Of a DNA stretch of 64,000 nucleotides, positions 1 through 37,710 are shown piece after piece. Location of the stretch: positions 31,537,001-31,601,000 of the forward strand of contig JAJNNQ010000024.1 in the NCBI GenBank assembly GCA_027886175.1, written 5' to 3'. The translations under genes and the position numbers were made by a program. The notes under the pieces are model-generated. The model made no database searches, was not told the origin of the DNA, and worked only from the letters and a program-made list of their open reading frames with translations. Origin of the DNA: Phylloscopus collybita (taxonomy: Eukaryota; Chordata; Aves; Passeriformes; Phylloscopidae). Position 1 is the stretch's first letter. Each line of letters begins with the position of its first letter.

Positions 1-76
1 AACATCACTATGCTAGACATAGAGAGAAATATTTTCTTTTAATGATGCATCTTAACAATATTCCATATTCTTCTAG

Positions 77-24788
<24,712 letters not shown>

Positions 24789-26145
24789 CAAGAAACCTTT
24801 CAGAGAGATGAAAAGGAGAATTTTATCAAGTCTTGAACTGCTGAGCTTCAAGCTAGGAACAACTGTTCACAAGATTATTGTATTAAATACTAGAATGTTT
24901 ACTCTGATGGAGGGTGGTAACCTGATCTTTCTTGCAGATAGTACAGGGGGCTGGGATCCCACTGTGAATGTACAGTATACAGAACTGTAGCTTTTGTTAA
25001 ACATAGGAAAAAAAAATAAGCAACAGTCTTGAGTGTTCTGGTTAACTTTAGGATGGCAAAAGATGCATATACAAATTGTATTACTTACTGTGAATTTCTG
25101 GTTCTTCCAAGCTTTGCATGTTAAAGATGATTAGGGCAGTTTTCTCACTATGAAAGACTACTACAGCACATTACTGTGATAGTATTACTGGACTTATATT
25201 CAATATAAATGAATATATATATTGTACATGAGGAAAAAAAGTCATTTCATAATAGGAATTTGTTTTGTGATTATTTAATTCTCATTATGCAGTTATGGAA
25301 AGATGATGATGTTACCTTTGGCACTACTCTAAGCAGTGATATATTCCATTAACTGTCCAATGTTATAGCTGTGGTAAATATTCCATGCAAAGTGTAGATA
25401 AGAGCTGGGCATTTACAGGAAGTTCAACAAGTATATTTTTGAATGTCCTCTGAAAATGTGGACCATTAGTTTTGAAATTCACCTTCACAACTGGATGTCT
25501 GTCAGAGCTTTAAAAAACGTTAGCTTTTTATCCTTGAAAATATTCTGTGATGAGTTTTTATAGCTGGATTTTGCATGAGACTTTCAGAAATCAGACACCT
25601 AGTATTTAAATGTGATGAATGCAAAGTCTCTGAAATGGTGGATAATTCCTGCTTCTTGGCCATGTCATATTTCAGTTCTTTGCAAAATTCTTAATACAAA
25701 ATAATTTTAAAAAAATAGGAATTAGTGTTACCTTTTGGTGATGTTTTAGATAAGTTTTAAATTGCAAATACTATTCTCAAGAGTGCAGTAATTTGCAGGA
25801 GCAAGTTAACGTCGATGGCTTCTGATATTACTAAGATGTCTGTAGCTTTCCCGTCCCCTTGAGTCCCTTGTTTTTCGTACAAAATCTCCTGCTTATTGTT
25901 AAAATATTAAGTGCTTATAATTCCTCATATGTATGTATCAGGTCTTTTTACTATATGAATGTGGGCCATTTTAATCACATGTAATTCATCAACAGCTGCG
26001 TCACCAGTCCTATCTGCGCATTTTCCAGTCCGTCTGGCATTAGGCACTAAATCATGTTCTATCTTGTACTGGATAAGATTGACTAGTTTTTTTGCCTAAA
26101 AATATTTTTAATCACCTGCAAATAAAGCATACTTGAAGATGTATT
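24789..26145 (+). other. PRMT8: PRMT8 3' untranslated region
   Basis: This is A/T-rich sequence following the TAG. There is no other gene signal. The first convincing poly(A) signal is AATAAA at 26121-26126, followed by a T/G-rich stretch (gatgtattttgcc). The end near 26145 is inferred from that signal, not from transcripts. Confidence 0.7.
26121..26126 (+). promoter_or_regulatory. PRMT8: Poly(A) signal AATAAA, PRMT8
   Basis: Canonical hexamer 1.3 kb past the PRMT8 stop, with a T/G-rich downstream element. A weaker ATTAAA lies at about 26290. Confidence 0.65.
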
Positions 26146-26794
26146 TTGCCAGTATTTGTCAACTTCTCGCTTTTTAGAAACCTATTTCTACTGATTTTCC
26201 CTCCACAGAAACTGTAAAGTGCCTCCATTTTCTTATGGTCTAAAGAGTATGGTCTAGGGATCCTACCGAATGGTATCTATGTAGAGTGAAATTAAACTCT
26301 AATTCAGCAGTAAAAGATTCTGTTTGCCATTTAGCTCATCACTGTTGTTTTAAAGCTTCTTTCATATTATTGGATTGAGGATGAACAACTTTCCTTACAA
26401 CATCGAGTTTATCTGTCACGTAATGCTATCATTTTCAGGGAATGAGCTCAGCTGCTCTTTCAGTAATGGACTGGGAAAAAAAACATCTACAAGTCCCTTT
26501 CTAGTAACACTGCTGTCATTCTAGGAATTTAAGGTAAGGGAATCTACCACAGTTTTTCTCAGGCCCTCCATTTATATAAAAATCTATTCAAACAATGTTT
26601 TCATCTTCTTCTTTGCCACTAATCACTGAGATGACTATTACTGAAAGAGAAAAGGCTCTTACTTTGTTTGCCTAAATTATACTTTGAAAGCATTTCAAAC
26701 CATCCGCTTCTCTAGCCCACGACATGAATATTTAATAACTTAAATATTAAAATAATAACAAAGAATGGAAAAAATCTCAAATCTTCTTTGAAAC

Positions 26795-26863
26795 AAAAAA
26801 AAAAAAAAAAAAAGACAAATGAGAAAAAAAAAAAAAAAAAGAAAGAAAGAAAAAAGAAAAAAG
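26795..26863 (+). repeat. A-rich / GAAA low-complexity tract
   Basis: A run of 19 A, then a second run of 17 A, then gaaagaaag and aaaaag units. Lies 650 bp past the PRMT8 poly(A) signal. Confidence 0.95.
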
Positions 26864-28465
26864 TAGGATTCCCAAGGGTCTTCACTGAGATTGTGTCATT
26901 TTTGCCTGACAGAAAACACTGGTCAAGAAGCAGCAAACCCCCACTCCCGAGATCAGAACAGCTCATTAACTAAATTGAGAAGTATTTAGGAACTGCTGTA
27001 CATTGATTGCCCTTTCTGCCTCATCTTTCAGCTGCTGACAGTGAAGAGTTGGTCTCTCTTCAATAGTGGCCACCTTTCCTTAGTACTTGGAGTGCCCATT
27101 CACTTCAGTGTTGCGGGATTACATCCCGACTGATACTGTTAATAGCACAGTTCCAAGGTGGTCACCACACCTCAGGCACATTCCGTCCTGGAAAATTAGC
27201 TTGTGCTTTTCTTTACATCAAAAAAAAATCGTGTGTTTCTCTGTCACAGAAAGAACTGAGAGTGCCTCCCGGAGTGCTGAGTGTCTTCAAATCACAGTGA
27301 ACAAAAAGCAAATTCAGGCTTGCAGGGACATTGCAGCTGTTACCTACCAACAAGGTTTTGAAATCACCTGTGACTTCAGCACACATAGGATTGGTTAGGT
27401 CAGCATGAGTGAAACAGGTATGCAAAGACCTTGTGGGTCAGGTGCAATCAACTACAAGGCTTTCCTCAGCAATCCAAGTCCAGCTAACTACCACAGAGTC
27501 TGAGCCTCATTTTCTCAAGGCTTGAATAACAAGGTTTCTCATGGACTCCAGGATTGAACTAAAGCCACTGATTTTCAAAACTTTGCATTAAAATATAATG
27601 ACAAAATGACCGCTGAGAGCTGAAACAGACACGTGTTTAAAGCACTTAATTCCCTTCCCACAGACAGGAAAAGAAGATCATGAGCTGAGGGCAGAGCAAG
27701 AGAAAGAAACAGAAATACGGTATTTACACAAAAGACTGTCCCTGATGAGTAACACAGTGCTGGAGAACAGAGAAAGCAGGTCGCTTCTGCCTTGGCTCTG
27801 ATCTTAAGGCAAAAGTACTAAAACTCTTCTCGGGGATTGTTCTGCCACTTGAAACAAAAAGGAGCATCCAAAAAAAGCTCCATGTTGAGCAAGACTCTAA
27901 AAGGCACAGTGGGAAATTCACACTTGCAGTGCTTGATAGGATTAAGGAAGTAGTCCCTAGTGTTAGGGGGGCCACTCTGTATTCCCAAGGTTCTCTAAAG
28001 AACAGCACAGTATGGCTCTATTCTCATAAGAACTTCTTATTCCCAGCACCAATTAGCCCTTGCCAAATGTCATTAGTTTCAGGTTTGGGTTTGGCAGGGG
28101 TTGTTCTGGGGACCTTTCTATGAGCGGAATTAGGGGTTTACAGCCTTTCAATACTGCCTTAGACTTCTAATAAGAGTTGAAACTGTACAAAATGTGAAAC
28201 AAGAATATTACTCAAGGTGGTAATATTTACCCAGTAATACCTCAGACGTGTTTTTACCACATTGCTAATTTGAAGAACCTTCTCAGAGATCATTTCTAAC
28301 AGGATTTATTTTAAATTTAGTATTAATTCAGAAACTAATTTAACACATACACATTTGATTATAGATAACTTAATTCACTTAGAAGGTAAGTTTATAAAGG
28401 ATGCATGGTGTTCTATGTATATAATGAAGAGTAAATCCCTGCTTTAGGAAGATTAGAAAGTACAG

Positions 28466-28953
28466 GGCTGACCTGCTGGAAAGCAGCTCTTCAGAGAAGG
28501 ACCTGGGGATGCTGGTGGACAACAAGCTGTCCATGAGCCAGAGTTGTGTCCTTGAGGCCAGGAAGGACAATGGTATCCTGGGGTGCCTTAGGAAGAGCAT
28601 TGTCAACAGGTTGAAAGAGGTGAGCCTGCACCTCCACTCAGTCCTGGTGATGCAGATCTGGAGTGTAGTGTCCAGTTCTGGGCTTCAAAGTCCAAGAGAG
28701 ACATAGAGCTCCTGGGGCGTGTCCAGCAGAGGGGAATGAGGATGACTGGGGGACTGGAGCCTCTCTCTTAGGAGGAAAGGCTGAGGGAGCTGGGCCTGTT
28801 CAGCCTCAAGAAGAGAAGACTGAGAGGGGACCTTATCAATAAGTACCTTAAGGGAGAGTGCCAAGAGAATGAGTCCAGGCTCCTCTCAGTGGTGCAAATC
28901 AACAGGACAAGAGGCAAAGGGCAGAAACTGATGCACTGGAAGTTCCACATGAG
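28466..28953 (+). mobile_element. CR1 LINE, 5' half of interrupted copy
   Basis: Sense CR1 sequence: gacctgctggaaagcagc, ggtggacaacaagctgtcc, a tatcctggggtgcc stretch, the ggagctgggcctgttcagcc segment and caggacaagaggcaaagggc, ending in ttccacatgag. The copy resumes at 29347 after an inserted second CR1. Frame-broken; no intact reverse transcriptase. Confidence 0.9.
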
Positions 28954-29346
28954 CCTGTCACTTGGATTTTTCAGCCTAGAGGAGATTGAAGGGAGAGACC
29001 TCATTGTGGCCTTTAGCATCCTCACAAGGAAAGGCAGAGGGGAAAATACTGACCTTTGCATCCTTGCAGCCAGTGGCAGGACTTGAGGAAACAGCATGAA
29101 GCTGAATCAGGGGAAGTTTGGGTTGGATACCAGGAAAAGATTTTTTCCTCAGAGGGTGGCTGAGCACTGCAACAGGGCCTCCAGGGAAATGGTCACAGCA
29201 CCAAGCCTGACAGAGTTCAAGAAGTGTTTGGACAACACTCTCAGGCAAGTAGTGTGACTCTTGGGGCTGTGCAGGGTGAAGCCTTGGACTCAATTTGATC
29301 AAATGATCCTTATGGGTCCCTTCCAATTCAGGATATTCTACGATTC
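28954..29346 (+). mobile_element. Younger CR1 inserted into an older CR1
   Basis: A 393-bp, 5'-truncated sense CR1 of a different subfamily. It has its own late motifs (ggatttttcagcctagagga, aagtttgggttggatacc, cccttccaattcagg) and its own 3' terminal repeat (gatattctacgattc). Flanking CATGAG at 28948-28953 and 29347-29352 marks the insertion point. Confidence 0.85.
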
Positions 29347-29552
29347 CATGAGGAAGAGCTTTACTGTGCAGGTGACCAAGCACTGGAACAGATTGGCCAG
29401 AGAGTTTCTGGAATCTCCTTCTTTGGAAATATTAAAAAACCACTTGGAAATTAATCCTGAGTAATGGATTCTAAGGGACCCTGCTTGAGCAGGGGGTTAG
29501 ACTACATAACATCCAGTAGTCCTTTCCAAACATAACCATTCAGGAATTCTTT
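29347..29552 (+). mobile_element. CR1 LINE, 3' remainder of interrupted copy
   Basis: Continues the outer copy directly: catgaggaagagctttactg, gaccaagcactggaacag, the ccagagagtttctgg stretch, gagcagggggttagactac and a worn 3' terminus near accattcaggaattc. Confidence 0.88.
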
Positions 29553-29565
29553 CATTTCCAAGAAC

Positions 29566-29830
29566 AAAAACTCCCCAGCTGCTCTGGGCAGCTGTTCCAG
29601 TGTTGTGATAATCTCACAGAGACACTTAATGCTCAACTGGAATTTCTCATTTTAACCTGTGACTGTTGGTTCTTGTTATTTTGCTCTTTTCCCCCAAGAA
29701 AAGCCTGGCTCTCTTTTCTCTGTAACTCCCCGTTAGGTACCAAAAGATACAATTAGTTCCTGCCTTAGTCTCCTCATGGTAACTCGCCTCTTCCTAGACT
29801 TTTATATGAATTACACCTCCCATCCACCTG
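29566..29830 (-). mobile_element. CR1-like fragment, antisense, decayed
   Basis: ctgctctgggcagctgttcc, a tcttgttattttg stretch, agcctggctctc and a taggtaccaaaag segment follow the order of antisense avian CR1 3' regions. Heavily diverged. Confidence 0.55.
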
Positions 29831-31396
29831 TAATCCTGCTTCCTCCATTTTTCCTCCCAACAGTCCATGCTGCTGCTGTTGCACTGTGCTTAACAAATAC
29901 ATCTAAGGGATTTGCAACAAATGTAATCCCAAAGATCACTATTTAAAAGAGAGCTTCAGTTTTCTTACTGTGTTGTGTTGCTGGCATAGAGGATACATTT
30001 TATAAGCAATTTCCATTTGCTTATAAGGTCTAAGTTTATGCCAGTCTGTGCACCTGCCTAGTTGGAATATTCAGCTAAGCCAGGTGATTTTTTTTTTCAA
30101 TAGGCATGAAGCATTCACAGACTAGTTCCAACTGGAAAAGTGGGAGGTTTTTACCTTTTTTTGAAACATTTCTTTTCAACATTTCTCAGAGATCATCTCA
30201 GATCTTAATCTGCTAAGCACACAGGTGTGTGGGAGTCATGTAAAAGACAAATTCTTTAGATGGCATCTAAACTTCCTAGAAATTAAGTGTGAATTAACAG
30301 CACCTACAAATCTTTTTTTAAAAACAAACTAAAGAAATAAACTGGATGCTTCAGATCTGAGATAACAATATGTTTGGAGTAAAGAGAACATGAATCATCA
30401 GCTAGAGATTTCCCAGAAAACTGGTATTTCTGCACGGTAGGATGACTGGGGTGAGCCAGGGCAGTAGTACGCCTACAGGGAACAAGAATGTTCCCCGAAA
30501 ATAGCTGCTGTTTCTGGGGACAGGCACAAAAAAGGTAAAAGATGTGTTCTACACAGCTGAGACAGAGAAAGAAGCAGACCACTGCTCACGGATGGCTGCT
30601 AAAGCAGACCACCTGTCTCTTATACAAAAAAATTATTCCAGATACAACTGACAGGAAAGAAAATTATTTTTATGATCTCAAAATTTTTGAGATCTCTGCT
30701 GTTCTCTTTGCAAATCTTCCAGGCTTTACAGGTACCAATACAATTTCCCTGATTCCCTTCCCTTTCCCTTTTCTTTATATGTTTGATACTTTACTCATTT
30801 TTGAGTGGAAACAAACAATGGAGATTAGTGGTGATGCAAACAACATGAGGATAGTATTTTTTGAGAAAGCCTGGGGAGATACTATAGTGTGATTATGAAA
30901 CGAAAGAAACCATGTTAGCTTTGAGATAACAACTGCAACACAAAATCAGTCTTACTTCCTCAAACAACACAGAGGTTTGGGCTACAGTCCAAGCCATTCC
31001 TCTGAATCATCAAGTGCAGTCTTTTAGAAGCACAGCAATCAGCAAGATCAAGCCTGAGCTGACCTCTAAATCTTCGTGTGGAAAACAGAACGTCCTCCTT
31101 CGCAGCTCAGTTCTGTGCTTTTGTGTCCAGCCATTTCCCATTTACACAAATGAACCATCACCATCTCCAGTACAACACAGCCCTAGAACCAGAAACGGGC
31201 CCCTGTGTTAAGGTCACAACAGAATTTAATCACGAATCACACATGCCCTACCATTTTGGTGCAGGAATATGAAATGGCAGCCCAGAAAGGCACATGTAAC
31301 TCATTAACAGTAACTTGCAACGCCGATCAGTTAGCAGAAGCACTTTATCACCATAGTGGCATATTTTTCACATTTATTGGCATGACAAATCAATGT

Positions 31397-31408
31397 CATT
31401 AGCTAATG
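31397..31408. promoter_or_regulatory. Palindromic homeodomain-type motif
   Basis: CATTAGCTAATG is a perfect 12-bp palindrome with two TAAT cores in an A/T-rich, repeat-free stretch. A candidate site only; no functional evidence. Confidence 0.25.
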
Positions 31409-32224
31409 AGATATGACTGAAGCAAATATAATTGCTATTATCACCACCGAGAGAGTATCTCAGAAAAAAAAAAGCTCATTATTTTGCTTGCTTTCCTATG
31501 GGGTGAATGTAGATAGCAAGAAACATAAGTGCTCTGTGAAGCTGAAGCAGCAGCGTGTGATGGATAACATTTGTATGTCAGGTAGCCAACAACCAAACAT
31601 GTGATGGCAATACATTTTGAGCTACGAATTGAGGACATGGAAGCAGCAGAATTCAAAAATTGAAGGTATTCTTCACCATTAAAATTTGGAGGTAACTGAG
31701 AAAAGAACTTAAAAGTATTAACTAGAAAACATTCAGAAGATTGGGTAAATTGTCCTGACACAACCCACTAACAAAAGTAGTGAAGACATTAGGGCCTAAC
31801 ATTTCCTGGGAAAAAATTTCCATTTGAATTCTGTTGTTTAAAGATATCATTAAGTAGGAATTCTGTTAAGCAGCAGGATGCCTGTTCTCCATCTGGGCAA
31901 ATTCCTAGACCCTTGCAACCTAATGTTCATGGGTCCAAATGCAAAATTCACTTCTGCTTGCCAGAACATTGATACTGTGTTATGTTCTTCCCATTCTTGT
32001 TCCTTCAACAGTACTGGCATAATATGCTGTTTCTTTTCCATCATCTTGAGAAGTTTCTAGCTTGTATATCAGTGATATATAGGATTTCTTTTGTGGAATC
32101 TGCTTATAACCAGATCTTTGTCAAACATTTCTACTAAGCTGTCCTCATCTCTTTACTTGCCTATGTGTCATGCGTCCTTTTTACTACAGTCCACTCATGT
32201 AAATGCCTGCGACAGTGAGGATAA

Positions 32225-33065
32225 ATCTAGTTGGCCTGGAGATATTGTCAGTCCCACAAGATTTTGAACATTTATATTTTAGAAGACAGAAAGTACCACT
32301 GTGGCTTACCAACCTCTTGAAAACATCCAACCCCACTGCTGAAGGAAGACAAGCTGGAACAGGTTGCCTAGGACCATTTACAGTTAGGTTTAGAGTATCT
32401 TCATGGATGGATACTCCACAACTTCTCTGGGAAAACTATTCCAGTGTTTGAGCACTTCCAGGGGGAAAAAGAAAAGGTAATTTCTTGTGCTCAGATGGAA
32501 TTTCATGTTTGTGCCTGTAGCCTCTTCTACAGTCACTGGCTACTCCAGAGAAGAATCTGGCTCCCTTCTCTTCATTTCCATAGTCCATAAAATATATACA
32601 TTTACTGATAAGATCCCTCTTGAGCTTTCTCTTCTTTAAGCCTGCTGGGCCCAGTCACTCAGCTGGTTTTCAGAGCAGTTTCCTGTCCACTTATCTAACA
32701 CTTTGTCATCTTGTCAATGAGGATGTTATGGGAGATTGTCAAAAGCCTTACTAAAGCTGAGACAAACAACATCCAGGAATCTCCCCACATCCATCAAGTT
32801 AGACATGTCATTGTGGAAACTGTCAGGTTCATTATGCATAATTTCCCCATTGTAATTCCATGCTGACTATTCCTGACTACCATCTTGTCCTTAGTGTATC
32901 TCAGAATGGTTTCCAGCACTAGTTGTCCATCACTTTCCCAGGAATTGTGGCAAGGCTCATTGCTGTCTGGACCCTTCCTCTTGCCCTTCTGGAAGACAGG
33001 ACAGACGCTCTCTTAGAGATGCCTTGCACCACAGAGTGCTTTCACAACACCCTTAAATGCTCTGT
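32225..33065 (-). mobile_element. CR1 LINE, antisense, old
   Basis: From left to right it follows antisense CR1: acatccaaccccactgctg, cttctctgggaaaactattcc, a gatccctcttgagc stretch, then reverse-transcriptase-region sequence with gtcaaaagccttactaaagc, attccatgctgac and ctcattgctgtctgg. Many indels; not functional. Confidence 0.75.
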
Positions 33066-33987
33066 TGCAGGTGTTGTGGTGATGTTAAATTAACTGTTAG
33101 TCTTTAATGTTTGTATATGCAAAACATGCAAAATGGTCTGCTTAACTAAGATACTATTTGTTTGGAGGTTTTTTTTCATCTGTATCACCAACGTGTAGGT
33201 TGTAAGGAAACCTTGGAGGTTTCTAATCCAAGACAAAATTTCCTCAGAGCTATGTCAAATCACTATGGCTTTGTGTAAAACCTGTTCTGGAAACTTCCAA
33301 GGATAAGGACTTCATAAATTATCAGCAAATTGGATACAAATCCCCTTCACAATAAACCATACCTAGCCTTATTTAGCATCACATTTTGAAACTTGCCAGC
33401 AGTTAATTTTTAATCATTTGATAGATGTCTGTAATTGTGTGCCACTTCACTTTCTTGACCAACGGCACCCTACAGAAATCTAAGTACCATGTTTGCACAG
33501 CTGCATTGTCTGCGCAGCAATGACAGAAAGGTACATTTAGCTACTGTTCTACACAAGAATCATGTCAGCAAGGAACAAATATTAAACAAAAATTCCACTA
33601 TTTAATCATCTGAACAGCACTCAGTTGCTGTGCAGCATTCCCTGCATGGGACGAGCCAAGAGCAAGGGCTTCACACACCTTACCTGAGTTTAGTAATTCC
33701 TTGCACAACCTTTCCTGGGGCTTCTAATGACACAAATTATTTCGGTATAGAAGGTGACTTACAGAGGGCTACAAATAAAAATGTCCATAGCATACCTGAG
33801 AAAGTTTCGCTCCTATCATTCATTTGTCTTTCTGACAGAAATGTCATTTAATGCAAATCAGTTTCTCTGTCAGAATACTTTAAAAAGTCCTGTCACTGAG
33901 AAGCTGCATTAGTGATTTATGCCTCATTTCAGAGGGATGAGCAACAGCCTTATTACAGCTTCATAATATAAATCCATACAATACAGG

Positions 33988-34001
33988 GTTGCTATGACAA
34001 C
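33988..34001. promoter_or_regulatory. X-box (RFX)-like motif
   Basis: GTTGCTATGACAAC resembles the dyad X-box bound by RFX factors, with about one mismatch per half site. A candidate only. Confidence 0.25.
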
Positions 34002-34996
34002 TGATGAGCCTTAATAGCCTAGATTCAAAGGACCTTGCTCAAAACTGTCAAGTAGTGCAGTTCAATATAGTTCAGTCATTTGCACCTGTAAGAACTGGGA
34101 GAAGGCCATGCAGAAACAGAAAGGTTCTCTCAGGCTCTCAGGGGAGGCATCTGAGCTTTGCAGCTGAGAGCCCTCCTTACCTCTGAGCTATGCACTGCTA
34201 GTCCAAGGCTTTTCAGCCCCCAGCAGAGGTGTCCAAACTGGTGTTTGGCTGCAGCAATACTGAGCTCCCGAGGCTGCCTGAGAAACATGGTTCACATCCA
34301 GTTCCATTTATTAGTATTTAAAGATGAGGTTACAAAGAGGTAAGACAATTAAACACCTTCTTGGTACTGAAAATGGGCTGCCCACCCCTCTAGACTTCTT
34401 TTCTCAAAACTGTGATCTTAGCTGTGTTTTCCACCCATATCCTCCCACTAACTGTGGTATTTGTCAGATTTTGCTGGGCTAGTTGAGCTCACTAATGCAA
34501 GAGAGAATTCTGTCTTTTTCTTCTTTTCTCTATTTTTTTTCCCTTGAGATTCTGCCAAGGCCTTAAATGGCTTGTTGCAGGGTTCTAACAACTTGTAAAA
34601 GGTAAAATGGAGGAGTAATGACTGGCAAGAATGGAGAGTTGCAAACCTACCCAGTATTCTACCCTCTGAAAACAGCAGCACCTGAGCTTTAACAGCATCT
34701 ATACAGTCATAGCAACATTCACGTTCCCAATTCATAGACTTGATTTGCTCTGAAAAGGTAAGATTTAAGTGTAGTGCTGCAGCAGCACTGAATCCTGATG
34801 TTCCAAAGCTGATAATACTCACTTTGCAATGAGGTAAAGACAGGAAAAAAAAAAAGAAAAAAGAAAAAAAAATTAAGCTGGATACAGTGACACAAGACCT
34901 AAAAACACATGTTCTGTATGGTCTCAGCAAAAAACAAGGATCTCATAACATGAGGCAAAGATGGCACAAGACAAAACACCAGCCACAACACAGTAT

Positions 34997-35174
34997 GTCA
35001 TAGAGGAATGATAGCTGTGGCTGCTGCTCTTCCCTTGTGCAAGCCCAGCCAAAAGCTGAGCTGGATAGGTACTGCAGAGATGCAGATGCATACACAACAC
35101 ACTAATGTCATCAGCCACACAAAACACAGCAGGGTCTTCACTGTTCATTACCCACACACACACACAAACAGCAG
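34997..35174 (-). repeat. Unidentified dispersed repeat, left copy
   Basis: Reverse complement of this segment aligns with 37711-37885 by eye: shared blocks include gtggctgatgac, cagtgaagac, tttggctgg and cagcagccacag in the same order. It contains an AC run (35153-35166). Family not recognised. Confidence 0.75.
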
Positions 35175-37429
35175 TTCAAGTAATGGGAGTGCTCGAGTGA
35201 GATTCAGAGCCACATAATGTGTTACTCAAGGTTCCATAGGATTGCCTACTCCCTTCTTGTCCAACCCATGAAAACCAGACATTTCCAGTGAGAAAGCCCC
35301 TCTGAATCCAGGCTTTTCTTGTAATGATTGTTGTGCTCAGGAGAAGCATGTGGCAGAAAAGGCACTGACAACTGCAGAAGTTAAACACAGCTGTCCATTA
35401 TAACCAGACTTGTTTGAAAGAAAACAAGCAATGCTCATCTGACTAATCCAATGTCCTTCAGCTTCTAGTACATTTGGAAAGATTCAGTGTCACTGCATAC
35501 AATATTTCAGATTAGTAATAGAAATGAACTTTTATACCTGCCCTGTAAATGTAACCTACTGGGGTTTTTTTCCCCTTGAGAAGGCTATTTTCATCAGACA
35601 ATAACCAAGTGCCTTTTACTAGCTTCATATTAAAAGAACTTTAGTTGTTTGATGTGTAAACAGGCCAAAGTGCCCAACTCTCTCCTTTTTTCAGAAGTAT
35701 ATGTGAGTGCTATTGCAATTCCTGTCATTTCAATAATCAAAAAGACCCATTATTTCAACAGCTGTGGATGAATTCAGGAAGTTGCCACTGATGAGCTTTA
35801 TGAGCATATTTCTGCTTTCTAAAACAAGCTTCCACTTGAGCAGATGATAAAGTGGATTTATTCCAAAATGATCTCACATGGTAGAAAATTCTGCCAATAT
35901 ACGGATGTTGAAAACAAAGACGGTCCTAAGTTGGGAAATTTTACTTGAGTTAATTTACTACCGAAGTACACAAATCTTTTATCAATGATTGAGGTTCTGG
36001 GGAAAGAAAAAGAGTGTAAACCATGAGACAAGTGTATTTATGTAAATTTTTTTCTCTCCTCTGTTCCCAAGTTTCAGCTTCCTTAGTTTTTCACTTTCCT
36101 TTTTGGGGTCAATTCTGTCTGTCAGAATTTGTCCAGGGAGCCAACAGGCAGAACAGGAAGCTGTGGTGCTGTGTGTAATGCTTTCTGCCACCCCAAGTAA
36201 TATGGTTTCAGCCATTCAATCCCAATGCTTCCAGTTGTCCTGGGCTTAGGGATGCCAGTTGTCCTGTTCCTCATTTGTCCCTGCTCCAGCATGGGGTGTA
36301 ATCACTGACTGTAGCTCTTTCAGAGGAAAGCTTACTTCAGTGTGGTCTGTTCCTCACGTATTCCTTGTGTGTGGAGTGTTCCCATTTTAAGAGCTGCAGA
36401 TTACTCCTTAAATCTGGTATTTGAGGAGGTGCTGTACACTTCTCTCAGGAAGGTTATACTGTGAAATGATTTTTTTTCCACTGTTGCTCCATTCACATCT
36501 GGGCAGGCTGGAACCTGTTTTGACTGGCACACAGTAATTCATGGACATCCAGTTCCAAAGGGTTAGGGACCACTCTGTTATACCCATGCAATTGGATTTT
36601 GTTTTGTGCACATCCAAAGATCTGTCAGTATTGGGTACCTGACCAGGCAGAGATAAATTTCTCCCAAAAGAGAATTGAAATGGAAAAATGGAGAAAAATA
36701 AAAGAGGAAAAGGAAGCTTCATTAGTGTTAAGCCAGCATTAACTTTTGGAAGAGCTGAGAAAAGTACTGCCAGGAGGTATGAAACCCTGGTGGAGAGTCA
36801 GAAGACAGCAACACAGGATCGAGGAACGTGGGACCTGACAATTCCCACACCAGTTTGATGGCCAGCTGACAGCAGAATCTGTCCAGGAGTAGAGTCTTGT
36901 AGCACATTTTTCACACCTGTCTTCAGGGAGCATGAATTCACCAGTAACTGCTGTTTGTTCAGGTGTGCCAACAGGTGAGTAAGCCCTGCCCTGAGGTTTA
37001 GATAACCAAACAGAACATGAGAAACCCTGCACATGACACAAGCAACCCTGAACACTGCAAATAACAGAGTGAGAAGCTGAAAGTTGTTACAGACAGCACT
37101 GTGAGAGATGCCTGGACTTCCCAGGTGGATAAGGGGGAGTTACACAGTAACCTCACAAATAAATGGAGGGGAATAGCTGGAACTCTGTTGGGAGTGGAAA
37201 CTTGCAAGGACAGCAGCACCTCAGTAACTCTAGCAATAACAGCAGGTAAAGTCAAGGTGACTTAGGAAATGGTAGAAGAAATAGGTATGTGACTACAGAT
37301 GTAGAAAACCTGGGACTAATAGGGAAAAGGCAACTAGGGACAAGTTGTTTCTTTGGGATATGAAAGACAGAGAGAAGGAGGGGTCAGGGTAGATGGAAGA
37401 AGAAGAAGAGGAAGTAGCACAGGAAAAAA

Positions 37430-37615
37430 TCGAGAGAAGGTAGAATAAAAGGGACCAGTTGTATGCAGGCAAGCTGCTGCTCAGAATTTATCTGAATGAG
37501 CCTTGTGCCCCATAGTTGCAGGACATCCAGTCTTTTCATTAAACCTTTTTTTCTGCTTGATCCTGGGGAGAGGTGTAGGGCAGAGTGGGAGAAAGAGAGC
37601 ACTGCAAGTCATAGG
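37430..37615 (+). mobile_element. LTR-like segment (R/U5-type)
   Basis: AATAAA at 37444 and ATTAAA at 37538, followed by a T run, ctgcttgatcctgggg and a G-rich stretch, resemble the poly(A)/U5 part of an avian LTR. No internal retroviral coding sequence was seen and no LTR ends were confirmed. Confidence 0.3.
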
Positions 37616-37710
37616 AGTTGTGTACACGCACGTTTTCCTCAGCAAACTTCAGTCTTGATCTGTTGGAAAGGAAGAGGAGGATTAGTTTTATCTGTGTTCA
37701 TATTTATAGG

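Noticed and set aside
28889..29464. Several open frames of 60-135 codons
   Set aside because: They lie wholly in CR1 sequence and are broken fragments of the element.
34448..34930. 160-codon minus-strand open frame, the longest in the intergenic region
   Set aside because: It includes phenylalanine/lysine runs from A- and T-rich tracts, has no recognisable domain and no splice context. Chance frame.
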